Below, in pieces: positions 8,184-17,552 of a DNA stretch of 64,000 nt (within the stretch, counting starts at the first letter, position 1; the number at the start of each line of letters is the position of its first letter). The notes beneath the pieces were generated by a model. The model saw only the letters and a program-made list of their open reading frames with translations, was not told the origin of the DNA and made no database searches. A program made the translations under genes and the position numbers. The DNA comes from Rhodanobacter sp. C06 (lineage in GTDB: Bacteria > Pseudomonadota > Gammaproteobacteria > Xanthomonadales > Rhodanobacteraceae): NCBI RefSeq assembly GCF_002001105.1, contig NZ_MUNP01000077.1:118055-182054 (forward strand), in the 5' to 3' direction.

Positions 8184-9881
8184 TTAATCGAGCAGGCCGA
8201 GCAGTTCATCACGGGTCACGGCGCGGCTTTCCGCCTCGTGGCGGGCGCGGTATTCCAGCGTGCCGGCGGCGAGGCCGCGTTCGCTGACCACCACGCGGTG
8301 CGGGATGCCGATCAGTTCCATGTCGGCGAACATCGCGCCGGGGCGCAGGCCACGATTGTCCAGCACGGTCTCGATGCCGCGTGCGGCGAGCTCCTGGTAG
8401 AGCGATTCGGCGGCGGCGGCGATCTCCGGATTGCCCTTCGGATTGATCACGCAGACCGCCACGCGCCACGGCGCCATCGCCTCCGGCCAGACGATGCCGG
8501 CCTCGTCGTGGCGCTGCTCGATCGCGGCCGCCACGATGCGGCTGATGCCGATGCCGTAGCAGCCCATCAGCATCACCTGCGCCTTGCCCTGGTCGTCCAG
8601 CACGGTGGCGCCCAGTGCCTCGGCGTACTTGGGGCCGAGCTGGAACACGTGGCCTACTTCGATGCCGCGGGCGAGGTGTAGCGTGCCCTTGCCGTCGGGC
8701 GAGGGGTCGCCCTCGACCACCTGGCGGATGTCCTCGACGCGGGTGACGCGCGCATCGCGTTCCCAGTTGGCGCCGGTGTAGTGGGTGCCGTCCTGGTTGC
8801 CGCCACAGACGAAGTCGGCCAGCACGGCGGCGCTGCGGTCCACGATCACCGGGATGGCGTCTGGCAGGCCGGCCGGGCCGATGAAACCGGGGTGCGTGCC
8901 GGTGGCGGCGAGGATTTCCGCCTCGCTGGCGAGCGCGAATTCATCAGGCAATTCCGCCAGCTTGCCGGCCTTCACCTCGTTGAGTTCGTGGTCGCCGCGC
9001 AGGCACAGCGCCACCAGGCCGTCGCGGCCTTTCACCAGCAGGGTCTTCACGCATCGCGCGGGCACGACCTTGAGGAAGGCACTCACCTCGTCGATGGTTT
9101 TCTGGACGGGCGTATCCACTCGCTGCAGTTCGGCGGCAGGAGCGGGGCGGCTCGTCGCCGGCGCCAATGCCTCAGCCTTTTCCACATTCGCGGCGTAATC
9201 GGATCCATCGGAAAACACGATGGCATCCTCGCCCGAATCGGCCAGCACCTGGAATTCGTGGCTGGCATTGCCGCCGATCGCGCCGGTGTCGGCCTGCACC
9301 GCGCGGAATTTCAGGCCAAGGCGGGTGAAAATGCGCGCGTAGGCGTCGTACATCGCCTGGTAGGTTTCCGCCAGCGAATCCTGGCCGAGATGGAAGGAAT
9401 AGGCGTCCTTCATCAGGAATTCGCGCGCGCGCATCACGCCGAAGCGCGGGCGGATCTCGTCGCGGAACTTGGTCTGGATCTGGTAGAAATTCACGGGCAG
9501 CTGCTTGTGGCTGTTGAGCTCGTTGCGCGCGTAATCGGTGATCACTTCCTCGGCAGTGGGCGCATAGCAGAATTCCTGCTCCTTGCGGTCCTTGATCTTC
9601 AACAGCTGGGGGCCGAATTTTTGCCAGCGGCCGGTTTCCTCCCACAGTTCCCGCGGCTGGATCGTGGGCATCAGCATTTCGACGGCGCCGGCGCGATTCA
9701 TTTCCTCGCGCACCACGTTTTCCACCTTGCGCAGCACGCGCAGGCCCAGAGGCGACCAGGTATAGAGGCCGGAAGCGAGCTTGCGGATCATGCCGGCGCG
9801 CAGCATCAGCTGGTGGCTGGCGATCTCGGCGTCGGCGGGCACTTCCTTGACGGTGGCCAGATGGAATTGGCTGAGGCGCAT
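8184..9881 (-). CDS. proS: Prolyl-tRNA synthetase
   Basis: This encodes 565 residues, the usual length of bacterial-type ProS with an inserted editing domain. It charges tRNA-Pro with proline in the cytoplasm. Seen are class II motif 2 ([18 protein letters not shown]), the following DAYSFH, the editing insertion between about 225 and 405 (with [17 protein letters not shown] sequence), motif 3 with [13 protein letters not shown], and an anticodon-binding C-terminus. The start [20 protein letters not shown] matches the usual ProS beginning. It is transcribed leftward, with a TATAAT-like box 31 bases upstream of the ATG and a terminator after the stop. Confidence 0.97.
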   Translation of the reverse strand: MRLSQFHLATVKEVPADAEIASHQLMLRAGMIRKLASGLYTWSPLGLRVLRKVENVVREEMNRAGAVEMLMPTIQPRELWEETGRWQKFGPQLLKIKDRKEQEFCYAPTAEEVITDYARNELNSHKQLPVNFYQIQTKFRDEIRPRFGVMRAREFLMKDAYSFHLGQDSLAETYQAMYDAYARIFTRLGLKFRAVQADTGAIGGNASHEFQVLADSGEDAIVFSDGSDYAANVEKAEALAPATSRPAPAAELQRVDTPVQKTIDEVSAFLKVVPARCVKTLLVKGRDGLVALCLRGDHELNEVKAGKLAELPDEFALASEAEILAATGTHPGFIGPAGLPDAIPVIVDRSAAVLADFVCGGNQDGTHYTGANWERDARVTRVEDIRQVVEGDPSPDGKGTLHLARGIEVGHVFQLGPKYAEALGATVLDDQGKAQVMLMGCYGIGISRIVAAAIEQRHDEAGIVWPEAMAPWRVAVCVINPKGNPEIAAAAESLYQELAARGIETVLDNRGLRPGAMFADMELIGIPHRVVVSERGLAAGTLEYRARHEAESRAVTRDELLGLLD

Positions 9882-9911
9882 GCAGGGCGATTCCGGACTG
9901 AAAGAAGCCGG

Positions 9912-9946
9912 ATTATAGCCGCGCGGAACCGTCTCGACGGTTCCGC
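9912..9946 (-). promoter_or_regulatory. proS promoter -10 box with adjoining hairpin
   Basis: On the minus strand a perfect TATAAT lies at 9917-9912. Directly upstream of it is a perfect 10-bp stem with a CTCG loop (GCGGAACCGT at 9923-9932, ACGGTTCCGC at 9937-9946). No good -35 hexamer is visible at 17 bases. The hairpin may instead be the end of the DUF4124 transcript, though it has no T-run. Confidence 0.45.
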
Positions 9947-10034
9947 AGAGGCATGGCTTGCTCTGGCTCTGGTCGTCAAGCTAACGACTGAAGCTGTTCT
10001 TGCGCGAAACGAGCTACAGCCTCGAAACGCCCTG

Positions 10035-10466
10035 TTATTTTCCCGCGCAATACTGTTCGTATTGCGCTTGGGCGCTTTCGACCTGCTGCTTGCGCTGGGT
10101 GTCGTCCAGCAACGCGGGCTTGCCGTTCTCTTGCATCACCACCGGGCCGCTGCCCTGCAGGGTGGCGAGGTTGGATTTCAGCGTGGCGCACAGCTTGGCG
10201 CGGTTGTCCGGGGTGTCGGCCACCGGGCCTGCCGGGGCCGGTGCGCTGGCGGGCGCCGGCGCGGTTTCGGCGGCCGGTTGCGCGGCCGGGCTGGCAGGGG
10301 ACTCCACGCCGCCGGCCAGCTTCACCTGCTGGAAACGGGTGCCCTCGGGCGGCGCCGATTGCGAGTAGTGCACCGTGCCCTTGGCGTCCGTCCACTTGTA
10401 GATTTGTTGGGCGACGGCCAGCGGGGCGACCAGCAGCAGCGCCACGACGATCAGCGAGCGGGACAT
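10035..10466 (-). CDS. DUF4124 domain periplasmic protein
   Basis: This is a 143-residue exported protein. A signal peptide (SLIVVALLLVAPLAVAQ) is followed by the DUF4124 core QIYKWTDAKGTVHYSQSAPP, then a Pro/Ala-rich linker (about 55-85) and a C-terminal helical part with two cysteines (KLCATL and YEQYCAGK). The family is common in Xanthomonadales and has no proven function. The start at 10466 has GGAG 7 bases upstream and begins directly at the signal peptide; an upstream in-frame ATG would give an unlikely 19-residue extension. It is codirectional with proS but about 150 bases upstream of it. Confidence 0.85.
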   Translation of the reverse strand: MSRSLIVVALLLVAPLAVAQQIYKWTDAKGTVHYSQSAPPEGTRFQQVKLAGGVESPASPAAQPAAETAPAPASAPAPAGPVADTPDNRAKLCATLKSNLATLQGSGPVVMQENGKPALLDDTQRKQQVESAQAQYEQYCAGK

Positions 10467-10598
10467 GGAATTCTCCAGGGCAACGCGGAAATGGCCGGGG
10501 CTCCCCACCCCGGTGCATCGCATTAGTTAACCGCCCGCGTCGTCCGGACACAAGCGGGTGATGGTTTACACTGGGTCTATCCCGTCACGGATTGATCC

Positions 10599-11384
10599 AT
10601 GAGCGACTTCCTGCCCGTGCGCCCGCCCCGGCATCGCGGCATCTACCTGCTGCCGAACCTGTTCACCACCGGGGCGATGGCGGCCGGTTTCTACGCGATC
10701 GTCGCCAGCATCGGCGGCCGTTATGGTGACGCGGCGGTGGCGGTGTTCATCGCAGCGCTGCTGGACGGCATGGATGGCCGCGTGGCGCGGCTTACCGGCA
10801 CCCAGAGCGAATTCGGCGTGCAGTACGACTCGTTGTCCGACCTGGTCAGCTTCGGCCTGGCGCCGGCACTGGTGATGTACACGTGGTCGCTGTCCACGTT
10901 GCGCGACTTCGGCCCGCTGTGGGGCAAGCTGGGCTGGGCTGCGGCCTTCATCTACGCCGCCTGCGCCGCGCTGCGGCTGGCGCGCTTCAACACCCAGGTG
11001 GGCGTGGCGGACAAGCGCTATTTCCAGGGCCTGGCCAGTCCGGCCGCGGCGGCGGTGTGCATGTCCTTCGTGTGGAGCATGGACAAGTCGGATGTCACCG
11101 GTGCCGAGCTGTGCTTCATCACGCCGTGGATCGCGGCGATCACCGGCCTGCTGATGGTCAGCCGCTTCCGCTATTTCAGCTTCAAGTCGCTGCCGCTGGG
11201 CGACCGCCAGCTCGTGCCTTTCGTGTGGATCGTGGCGGCACTGCTGATCCTCGTGCTGCTCTACCTCGATCCGCCGCGCGTGTTGCTGGCCGGTTTCACG
11301 GTCTACCTGCTGTCCGGCCCGGTGCTGACCCTGTGGGGGCTGGCTGCGCACCGCCGTCGTGGACGGCGCGGGGGTGTGGCGTGA
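10599..11384 (+). CDS. pssA: CDP-diacylglycerol-serine O-phosphatidyltransferase
   Basis: This is a 261-residue integral membrane enzyme that joins CDP-diacylglycerol and serine into phosphatidylserine, the precursor of phosphatidylethanolamine. The CDP-alcohol phosphotransferase motif is intact: DGMDGRVAR, then G eight residues later, then D and D in GVQYDSLSD (about residues 49-75). About seven hydrophobic helices follow the short N-terminal segment HRGIYLLPNLFTTG, which is typical of the type II (Bacillus-like) PssA found in Xanthomonadales. The stop overlaps the GTG start of the next gene by 4 bases, so the two are translationally coupled. Confidence 0.95.
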   Translation: MSDFLPVRPPRHRGIYLLPNLFTTGAMAAGFYAIVASIGGRYGDAAVAVFIAALLDGMDGRVARLTGTQSEFGVQYDSLSDLVSFGLAPALVMYTWSLSTLRDFGPLWGKLGWAAAFIYAACAALRLARFNTQVGVADKRYFQGLASPAAAAVCMSFVWSMDKSDVTGAELCFITPWIAAITGLLMVSRFRYFSFKSLPLGDRQLVPFVWIVAALLILVLLYLDPPRVLLAGFTVYLLSGPVLTLWGLAAHRRRGRRGGVA

Positions 11385-11872
11385 ACGCGCAGGCTGTCGC
11401 GCCCGCCGGTGCCTCGCACCGTGCCCGCGTGCTGCGTGCGCTGGGCCTGACGCCATGGTTGCGTCGGCAGGTGGGGGCGGACGGCGTGATGCCGTCGCTG
11501 GACGACGAGCCGTCGCCGGCCAGCGCCAATGCCGATTGCGTGGTGCTGTTGCCGGCGACGTGCGGCACGCGCGAGCTGGATCTGCTGGGCCGTGCCCTGA
11601 ACTCCGCCGGCGCCGCCCTGGCGCGCGCCGGACGCGTGCGGGTGCAGCCCGGTGAAGCGGAGATCGCCGTGCCGCAGGCGCGCGCCTACCTGGCCTGCGG
11701 CGAGGCGCAGGCGCATGCGCTGGGTCGCAGCCTGCCGATGCAGGCGACCGCGCAGGCGCAGATCGTGCTGGTGGACGAGCCAGGCCTCCTGCTGGGCGAC
11801 GCGGCCGCCAAGCGGCGGTTGTGGATCGCCCTGCGCACCCTGCGCCGCAGCCTGGCCACGACGGGGCACTGA
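11381..11872 (+). CDS. HolD-like protein, candidate DNA polymerase III psi subunit
   Basis: This encodes 163 residues from a GTG that overlaps the pssA stop (GTGA). Two stretches resemble E. coli HolD: an N-terminal LRALGLTPWLRR (HolD has a similar leucine-rich start ending in LGITQW) and a C-terminal helix AAKRRLWIALRTLRRSL. It lies directly before rimI, exactly where holD stands in enterics (holD-rimI). Psi bridges chi and the clamp loader and so links it to SSB. The middle part, with VVLLPATCGTRELDLLGRAL, is not diagnostic. This is inference from weak similarity plus gene order; a structure comparison would decide it. The 5 bases to rimI imply co-translation. Confidence 0.5.
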   Translation: MNAQAVAPAGASHRARVLRALGLTPWLRRQVGADGVMPSLDDEPSPASANADCVVLLPATCGTRELDLLGRALNSAGAALARAGRVRVQPGEAEIAVPQARAYLACGEAQAHALGRSLPMQATAQAQIVLVDEPGLLLGDAAAKRRLWIALRTLRRSLATTGH

Positions 11873-11877
11873 GCGCC

Positions 11878-12360
11878 ATGGTCGCGGTCGCCCGGCCGGC
11901 CAGCCACATGCGCCTGATGCGCATGGACGACCTTGACGAGGTCGCGGCGGTGGAGCAGGCCTCCTATGACTTCCCGTGGACGCGCGGCATCTTCGCCGAC
12001 TGCCTCAAGGCGGGTCATCCGTGCTGGGTGCTGTGCATCGACGACGATGTCGCCGGCTACGGCGTGTTGTCGGTGGGCGCGGGCGAGGCACACGTGCTCA
12101 ACATCTGCATCGCCCCCGCGTACCGTGGCCAGGGCCTGGGGCGGCACCTGCTGGGTCGCTTGCTGGACGTAGCGCGCTGGAGCGGCGCGCAGCGCGTGTT
12201 CCTCGAAGTGCGGCCGTCGAATCCGCTGGCCAAGGCGCTGTACGAGTCGGTGGGCTTTCGCGAGATCGGCCGCAGGCCGCGCTATTACCCGGCGAAGGAT
12301 GGGCGCGAGGATGCGATCGTGATGGCCCTCAATATCGCTGGAAGCGATATTGAGAAATAG
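11878..12360 (+). CDS. rimI: Ribosomal protein S18 alanine N-acetyltransferase
   Basis: This is a 160-residue GNAT acetyltransferase. RimI acetylates the N-terminal alanine of ribosomal protein S18 (and others). Visible are the N-terminal MRLMRMDDLDEVAAVE, the acetyl-CoA loop YRGQGLGRHLL, the EVRPSNPLAKALYESVGF segment with the family tyrosine, and RPRYYPAKDGREDAIVM near the end, all typical of RimI. The ATG at 11878 is 5 bases after the preceding stop; upstream in-frame starts lie inside the HolD-like gene. The last nine codons are part of a perfect palindrome (12328-12354), so the native tail may have been altered. Confidence 0.94.
   Translation: MVAVARPASHMRLMRMDDLDEVAAVEQASYDFPWTRGIFADCLKAGHPCWVLCIDDDVAGYGVLSVGAGEAHVLNICIAPAYRGQGLGRHLLGRLLDVARWSGAQRVFLEVRPSNPLAKALYESVGFREIGRRPRYYPAKDGREDAIVMALNIAGSDIEK
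12328..12354. repeat. Perfect 12-bp hairpin at the 3' end of rimI
   Basis: CTCAATATCGCT (12328-12339) and AGCGATATTGAG (12343-12354) are exact complements with a 3-base loop. It lies inside the last codons of rimI and is not followed by a T-run. Its AT-rich sequence stands out from the GC-rich surroundings. Confidence 0.75.
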
Positions 12361-12390
12361 GTAAAGGACGCTCTGGCTCTTCCTGCCAAG

Positions 12391-12432
12391 CACCCCTCCC
12401 CCAACTCCTCCCCCGCAAGCGGGGGAGGGGAG
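12391..12432. repeat. Palindromic repeat related to families A and B
   Basis: A stem of TCCCCCGC against GCGGGGGA around an AA loop (12409-12426) is preceded by the pyrimidine tail CACCCCTCCCCCAACTCC. It lies between the convergent rimI and valS genes, nine bases from the valS stop codon. Confidence 0.75.
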
Positions 12433-12440
12433 CAAGTTGC

Positions 12441-15272
12441 TCAGCCTTCCAGCTTTCCCGCCTGCTCGCGCATCGCTGCAAGCTGGGTATTCCAGTCCAC
12501 GATGCGCTGCCGTTCCTGTGCCACCACTTCCGCGGGGGCATTGGCCACGAAGTTCGCGTTGCCGAGCTTGCCCTCGCACTTTTTGATCTCGCCTTCGACG
12601 CGGGCGATTTCCTTGGCGAGGCGCGCCTGTTCGGCGCCGAGGTCGATCAGCCCGGCCAGCGGAATCAGCACGCGCAGCGAGCCCACCACGGCGGCCGCGG
12701 CGGCCGGTTCCGCGGCGCCAGGGGCTATCCATTGCGGTGCCTCGGTGCGGGCGAGGAAGGCGATCTGCGCGGCGAACTTCGCGGCGCGGGCGCGATCCGT
12801 GGCCTCGCCGCCGGCGAGCAACAGCGGAATGGTCTTGCCCGGCGCGATGTTCATCTCCGAACGGATCCTGCGGATACCCGACAGCACCGCCTTGAACCAT
12901 TCGATCTCGGCGGTTGCCGCGTCGTCGGAGGCGAAGTCTGCGGCGTGCGGGTAGGGGCGCGCATACACGCTGGATTCGGCCACGCCGAGACGTGGCGCCA
13001 CTTCCTGGAAGATTTCTTCGGTGATGAACGGAATCACCGGGTGCAGCGCACGCAGCACGGCTTCCAGCACCACCAGCAGCGTGTGCCGCGTGGACGCCGC
13101 GGCGGCCGCGTCTTCGCCGTTGAGTGCCGGCTTCGACAGCTCAAGGAACCAGTCGCAGTACTCGTTCCACACGAACTCGTACAGCGCTTGCGCCAGATGA
13201 TCGAAGCGGTACGAAACGAAGTGCTGTTCGACTTCGGCCAGCGTCTGGCCGAGGCGGGTCAAGATCCACCGCTCAGCCTCGGTCGCCGGTGTGCCGGCAG
13301 GGGTGGGAGCCTGTCCTTCGGGCAGATTCATCAGCACGAAGCGCGCCGCATTCCACAGCTTGTTGCAGAACGCCTTGTAGCCCTCGGCGCGCTTCAGGTC
13401 GAAGTTGATGGTGCGGCTGTAGCTGGCCAGCGCGGCGAAGGTGAAGCGCAGCGCGTCGGTGCCGATCGGCTTGATGCCGTCGGGGTATTCCTTGCGGATG
13501 CGCTTCTCCACCTTCTCGCGCACCTGCGGTATCAGCAGCGATTTGGTGGACTTCGCCACCAGCGGTTCCAGCTCGATGCCGTCGATCAGATCCAGCGGGT
13601 CCAGGGTGTTGCCCTTGGACTTGGACATCTTCTGGCCTTCGGCATCGCGCACGATGGCGTTGATGTAGACCTCGCGGAACGGCACCTGGCCGGTGAAGTA
13701 TTTGGTCGCCATCACCATGCGGGCGACCCAGAAGAAGATGATGTCGAAGCCGGTGACCAGCACGGCGCTGGGCAGGTAGATGCGGTCGTGCGACCAGTCG
13801 GCGACGACGTTGCCGTTTGCGTCCTTCACCGGGCCATCCAGCGGCCAGCCCAAGGTGGAGAACGGCCACAGCGCGGAGCTGAACCAGGTGTCCAGCACGT
13901 CCTCGTCCTGCTTCAGCGCGCCCGCCGGCGCGACCTGCGCATGCGCGCGCGCGTCGGCCTCGTCCTCGCCCACGAAGATGTTGCCGGCGTCGTCGTACCA
14001 CGCCGGGATGCGATGGCCCCACCACAGCTGGCGGCTGATGCACCAGTCCTGGATGTTGTCCAGCCACTGCGTGTAGGTGGTGCTCCAGTTCTCCGGCACG
14101 AACTTGATCTCGCCCGAGCGCACGGCATCGAGCGCGGGTTCGGTGATCGCCTTGCGGCCGCCCGGACGGCCATCCGTCTGGACGTCCGAGGTGAGATCGA
14201 CGAACCACTGGTCGGTGAGCATCGGTTCGATCACCGCGTCCGAACGCTGGCTCACCGGCACCTGCAGCTTGTGCGACTTGGTCTCGACCAGCAGGCCGGC
14301 GGCTTCCAGGTCGGCCAACACGCGCTTGCGGGCGTCGTAGCGATCCAGCCCGCGATAGGTCTCGGGCGCGTTGTCGTTGACCTTGGCGTCCAGCGTGAAG
14401 ATGGTGATCGGCGGCAGCTTGTGGCGCACGCCGATGGCGTAATCGTTGAAGTCGTGCGCCGGGGTGATCTTCACGCAGCCGGTGCCGAACTCGCGGTCCA
14501 CATAGTCGTCGGCGATCACCGGGATCTGCCGGCCGCTGAGCGGCAGGGTGAGCGTCTTGCCGACCAGGTGGGCGTAGCGCTCGTCCTCCGGGTGCACGGC
14601 CACGGCCACGTCGCCCAGCATGGTTTCCGGACGGGTGGTGGCGACCACCAGCGATTCGTCGCTGCCGGCAACCGGATAGCGGATCGACCACATGTGCCCA
14701 TCGCGCTCGACGTTGTTCACTTCGAGGTCGGACACGGCGGTGCCCAGCACCGGATCCCAGTTCACCAGCCGGTTGCCGCGGTAGATCAGGCCGGCGCGGT
14801 ACCACTCCACGAACACCTTGCGCACCGCGGCGGACAGGCCTTCGTCCATGGTGAAGCGCTCGCGCGACCAGTCGGCGGCGGCGCCGATGCGGCGCATCTG
14901 GTTCGTGATGGTGGAGCCGGACTCCTCCTTCCACTGCCACACGCGCTCCACGAACGGTTCGCGGCCCAGGTCGTGGCGGGTCTTGCCCTCGGCGGCGAGC
15001 TGGTTCTCCACGATCTTCTGGGTGGCGATGCCCGCATGATCGGTGCCCACCTGCCACAGCACGTTCATGCCGCGCATGCGCTGGTAGCGCACCAGCATGT
15101 CCATCACGGTCTGCTGGAAGGCATGGCCCATGTGCAGCGTGCCGGTGACGTTCGGCGGCGGCAGCAGGATGCAGTAGGGCTCGCCCGAGCCCGTGGGCTT
15201 GAACGCGCCGCTGGCTTCCCAGCGGGCGTACCACGTCGACTCGATCTGGGCGGGTTCGAAACTCTTTTCCAT
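12441..15272 (-). CDS. valS: Valyl-tRNA synthetase
   Basis: This encodes 943 residues, in the normal range for ValS. It charges tRNA-Val and edits threonine errors. The class I signature appears as [15 protein letters not shown] (about 43-57) and the second as KMSKSKGN (about 552-559). The CP1 editing domain lies between, with [20 protein letters not shown]. The C-terminus is the usual tRNA-binding coiled coil ([19 protein letters not shown]). The start [19 protein letters not shown] was chosen because it is the standard family start; the frame stays open upstream by chance. No strong Shine-Dalgarno sequence is seen before it. Confidence 0.97.
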   Translation of the reverse strand: MEKSFEPAQIESTWYARWEASGAFKPTGSGEPYCILLPPPNVTGTLHMGHAFQQTVMDMLVRYQRMRGMNVLWQVGTDHAGIATQKIVENQLAAEGKTRHDLGREPFVERVWQWKEESGSTITNQMRRIGAAADWSRERFTMDEGLSAAVRKVFVEWYRAGLIYRGNRLVNWDPVLGTAVSDLEVNNVERDGHMWSIRYPVAGSDESLVVATTRPETMLGDVAVAVHPEDERYAHLVGKTLTLPLSGRQIPVIADDYVDREFGTGCVKITPAHDFNDYAIGVRHKLPPITIFTLDAKVNDNAPETYRGLDRYDARKRVLADLEAAGLLVETKSHKLQVPVSQRSDAVIEPMLTDQWFVDLTSDVQTDGRPGGRKAITEPALDAVRSGEIKFVPENWSTTYTQWLDNIQDWCISRQLWWGHRIPAWYDDAGNIFVGEDEADARAHAQVAPAGALKQDEDVLDTWFSSALWPFSTLGWPLDGPVKDANGNVVADWSHDRIYLPSAVLVTGFDIIFFWVARMVMATKYFTGQVPFREVYINAIVRDAEGQKMSKSKGNTLDPLDLIDGIELEPLVAKSTKSLLIPQVREKVEKRIRKEYPDGIKPIGTDALRFTFAALASYSRTINFDLKRAEGYKAFCNKLWNAARFVLMNLPEGQAPTPAGTPATEAERWILTRLGQTLAEVEQHFVSYRFDHLAQALYEFVWNEYCDWFLELSKPALNGEDAAAAASTRHTLLVVLEAVLRALHPVIPFITEEIFQEVAPRLGVAESSVYARPYPHAADFASDDAATAEIEWFKAVLSGIRRIRSEMNIAPGKTIPLLLAGGEATDRARAAKFAAQIAFLARTEAPQWIAPGAAEPAAAAAVVGSLRVLIPLAGLIDLGAEQARLAKEIARVEGEIKKCEGKLGNANFVANAPAEVVAQERQRIVDWNTQLAAMREQAGKLEG

Positions 15273-15402
15273 GGGGGCTCGCGATGGCGCGCACCGGTCG
15301 GGTGCGGGATCTGGCGTCAAAGCTTGGAATTGTACGGCAGGGGCAGGGCTGACAAAACGCGGGCGCCCCCGGCAGCCCCGCTGCCGGGCGGCCACGGGCG
15401 GC

Positions 15403-15819
15403 TCAGGGTTCGACCAGCTCGCCGCCCCAGCTGGCGGGATCCGCATCGGCGACGGTCTGCGTGAACGTCCACAGGTGGCCGCCGGGATCCATCGCCGAAT
15501 ACTGGCGCTCGCCGTAGGGCCAACTGGCCGGCTCGCTGACGATGCGGGCTCCTGCCGCGAGGGCCTGCGCATGGTGCGCATCGGCGTCGTCCACCCGCAC
15601 CATCACGGACTGCCGCGGCAAATGTTCGCCGTTTTCCGGACCGGCATCGCTGGCCACTACCGCGCCGTCGCCGTAGGCGAGCTGGACGCGGTGGTCGCCG
15701 ATGCGCAGCCGTGGGCGGAACCCGAATGCCCGGCACAGCCAGTCGGCCGCCGCAGGCACATCGGCGTAGCCGAGCACGGGGATGATGGTGGCGTTCGGGA
15801 TGGATCGATTGCTGCGCAT
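15403..15819 (-). CDS. VOC/glyoxalase-like superfamily protein
   Basis: This is a 138-residue protein of the vicinal oxygen chelate fold. It has two beta-alpha-beta-beta-beta halves: [19 protein letters not shown] begins the first and [19 protein letters not shown] the second, ending with [13 protein letters not shown], the usual VOC closing strand with Asp-Pro-x-Gly-His. Members include glyoxalases, bleomycin-resistance proteins and PhnB-like proteins; the substrate cannot be assigned here. GGAG lies 7 bases before the ATG at 15819. It is codirectional with valS and with the methyltransferase upstream, but with gaps over 70 bases. Confidence 0.85.
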   Translation of the reverse strand: MRSNRSIPNATIIPVLGYADVPAAADWLCRAFGFRPRLRIGDHRVQLAYGDGAVVASDAGPENGEHLPRQSVMVRVDDADAHHAQALAAGARIVSEPASWPYGERQYSAMDPGGHLWTFTQTVADADPASWGGELVEP

Positions 15820-15890
15820 GAGCGGATCTCCATGCCGCTGCCTGCCCGATGCAGGGTGCGGGCGGCGAGGCCCGATGCCCCGCCCGGGGA

Positions 15891-16403
15891 TCATCCCAAC
15901 TTCTGCGTGATCACGTAAGTGGCGATGGCGCAGGCGTTGGCGACATTCATCGACGAATTGTGGCCCCGCATCGGGATATGCACGGTGGCGTCCGTGGCGT
16001 CGAGCAGGGCCTGGCAGATGCCGACGCTCTCGTTGCCGAGCACCAGGCAGATCCGGTCGCCCGGAGCAATCCGCAGTTGCTCCAATGCGATGCTGGCCGA
16101 GCTGAGTTCGAGGCCGATGATGCGGTAGCCGACGGCCTTCAGCGCGGCCACCACGGGCAGGGGATCGCTGGCGTACTCCCAAGGCACGTGCTGCTCGGTG
16201 TGGCGCGCGGCGGTGTGCAGCTTGGGATGCGGCGGCGTGCAGGTCGTGCCGGCGAGGAAGAGCTTTTCCACGCCCAACGCATCCGCGAGGCGGAACAGGC
16301 TGCCCACGTTCGCCGGCCGCCGCACGTTCTGCGCAAGCAGGCAGAGCGGATACCTGCCTGTCGCCGGGCGGTGCGCGTGGTGGTCGAGCTGGGTGTCGGG
16401 CAT
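15891..16403 (-). CDS. SpoU/TrmH-family RNA 2'-O-methyltransferase
   Basis: This is a 170-residue SPOUT methyltransferase. It carries AQNVRRPANVGSLFRLADAL (motif 1 with the catalytic Arg), LVLGNESVGI (motif 2) and IPMRGHNSSMNVANACAIA (motif 3), which together form the knotted SAM site. Enzymes of this group methylate ribose 2'-OH in tRNA or rRNA; the exact target is not predictable. It has no extra N-terminal substrate-recognition domain, as in TrmL/TrmH-type small members. The ATG at 16403 is the first in frame after a repeat; its Shine-Dalgarno sequence is weak. It is codirectional with pyrF, with a family C repeat between. Confidence 0.88.
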   Translation of the reverse strand: MPDTQLDHHAHRPATGRYPLCLLAQNVRRPANVGSLFRLADALGVEKLFLAGTTCTPPHPKLHTAARHTEQHVPWEYASDPLPVVAALKAVGYRIIGLELSSASIALEQLRIAPGDRICLVLGNESVGICQALLDATDATVHIPMRGHNSSMNVANACAIATYVITQKLG

Positions 16404-16426
16404 GTCTGGATGCGTCCAGCATGTTT

Positions 16427-16504
16427 GTAGGAGCGCATCTTGTGCGCGATGGCCTTGGCCTTCGATCAGGGCGAAAAGCTTTCGCGCACAGGGTGCGCTC
16501 CTGC
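16427..16504. repeat. REPIN-like repeat, family C (GTAGGAGCGCACCCTGTGCGCGA type)
   Basis: The left arm at 16427-16449 has GTAGGAGCGCATCTTGTGCG and the right arm at 16482-16504 has TCGCGCACAGGGTGCGCTCC. The spacer contains CTTCGATCAGGGCGAAAAGC, nearly the same as in the copy at 41695-41773. It lies between the pyrF stop and the methyltransferase start. Confidence 0.88.
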
Positions 16505-16512
16505 AAGCGGAA

Positions 16513-17337
16513 TCAGGCCGCGTAGGTACGATGCTTGTTGATGGTGTCGCGCAGTTCCATTGCGGCGGCACGCGCGGCCTGCGCGAAATCCTCGCCGCTG
16601 CCGGCGTAGAGGATGGCGCGCGAGGAGCTGATCATCAGGCCGGTGCCATCGGCGGTGAGCCCGTGCCTGAGCACGGCGGCCACGTCGCCGCCCTGGGCGC
16701 CGATGCCGGGCACCAGCAGCGGCATGCCGCCCACCACGTCGCGCACCTGGCCCAGTTCCTCCGGCCAGGTGGCGCCGGTGACCAGGGCGCAGTTGCCGTG
16801 GGCGTTCCATTCGCGCGCGATGGTTTCGGCCACGCGCAGGTAGAGTGGAACGCCACCGCAGTCCAGCGCCTGGAAGTCCGCGCCGCCGGGGTTGGAGGTG
16901 CGGCAGAGCAGGACCACGCCCTTGTCGGCGCGGTCGAGGAAGGGTTGCGCCGAGTCGCGACCGAGGTAGGGGTTCAGCGTCACCGCATCGGCGCGGTAGC
17001 GTTCGAACGCCTCGCTGGCGTAGTGCTGCGCGGTGCTGCCGATGTCGCCGCGCTTGGCGTCGAGGATCACCGGCACGCCGGGATGTTTCTCGTGGATATG
17101 CGCGATCAGCCGCTCCAGCGCCTCTTCCGCGCGCAGCGCCGCGAAGTGCGCGATCTGCGGCTTGAACGCGCAGGCGAGGTCGGCGGTGGCGTCGACGATG
17201 GCGGCGCAGAACGCGAACACGGCGTCGGGCATGTCGCGCAGGTGCGCGGGGAATTTCGCCGGTTCCGGATCGAGGCCCACGCAGACCAGCGTGCCATGCT
17301 CGCGCCAGCGCCGCTGCAAGGTGTCGTGGAAGCGCAT
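16513..17337 (-). CDS. pyrF: Orotidine 5'-phosphate decarboxylase, type 2
   Basis: This encodes 274 residues. It converts OMP to UMP, the last step of de novo pyrimidine synthesis. The length and the catalytic block [18 protein letters not shown] (Lys and Asp of the D-x-K-x-x-D network) mark the longer type 2 (mycobacterial-like) PyrF rather than the 230-residue E. coli type. The N-terminal [14 protein letters not shown] binds substrate, and [11 protein letters not shown] near the C-terminus is the phosphate loop. The start is the only ATG directly before FHDTLQRRW; no strong Shine-Dalgarno sequence is visible. It is a single gene, probably read from its own promoter, and divergent from the DUF4965 gene. 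Confidence 0.95.
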   Translation of the reverse strand: MRFHDTLQRRWREHGTLVCVGLDPEPAKFPAHLRDMPDAVFAFCAAIVDATADLACAFKPQIAHFAALRAEEALERLIAHIHEKHPGVPVILDAKRGDIGSTAQHYASEAFERYRADAVTLNPYLGRDSAQPFLDRADKGVVLLCRTSNPGGADFQALDCGGVPLYLRVAETIAREWNAHGNCALVTGATWPEELGQVRDVVGGMPLLVPGIGAQGGDVAAVLRHGLTADGTGLMISSSRAILYAGSGEDFAQAARAAAMELRDTINKHRTYAA

Positions 17338-17552
17338 GGCAAGTGCCTCGGGCAAGGAAGTGGCTGCGTAGTCTAAGCGAAGCGCAGCGGGCACGCGGCA
17401 TGGCGAACGGGTTGGCAGGATCGTGCCGATGGACATGTTTGGCTTTCCATTTGTGCCTGATCGGACCTAAGGTCCCAAGGAATGTGCCGAATCCATCGGG
17501 ACATTCCCCGCATCTTTCGCCGATCGCGACGCACCTGACCAAGGGTTTCACC

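Noticed and set aside
8781..10526. 581-codon forward frame spanning proS and the DUF4124 gene
   Set aside because: It crosses two real reverse-strand genes and their intergenic promoter, and has no recognisable domain.
12732..15464. 910-codon open frame opposite valS
   Set aside because: Composition is typical of antisense frames in high-GC genes, and ValS motifs on the other strand are complete.
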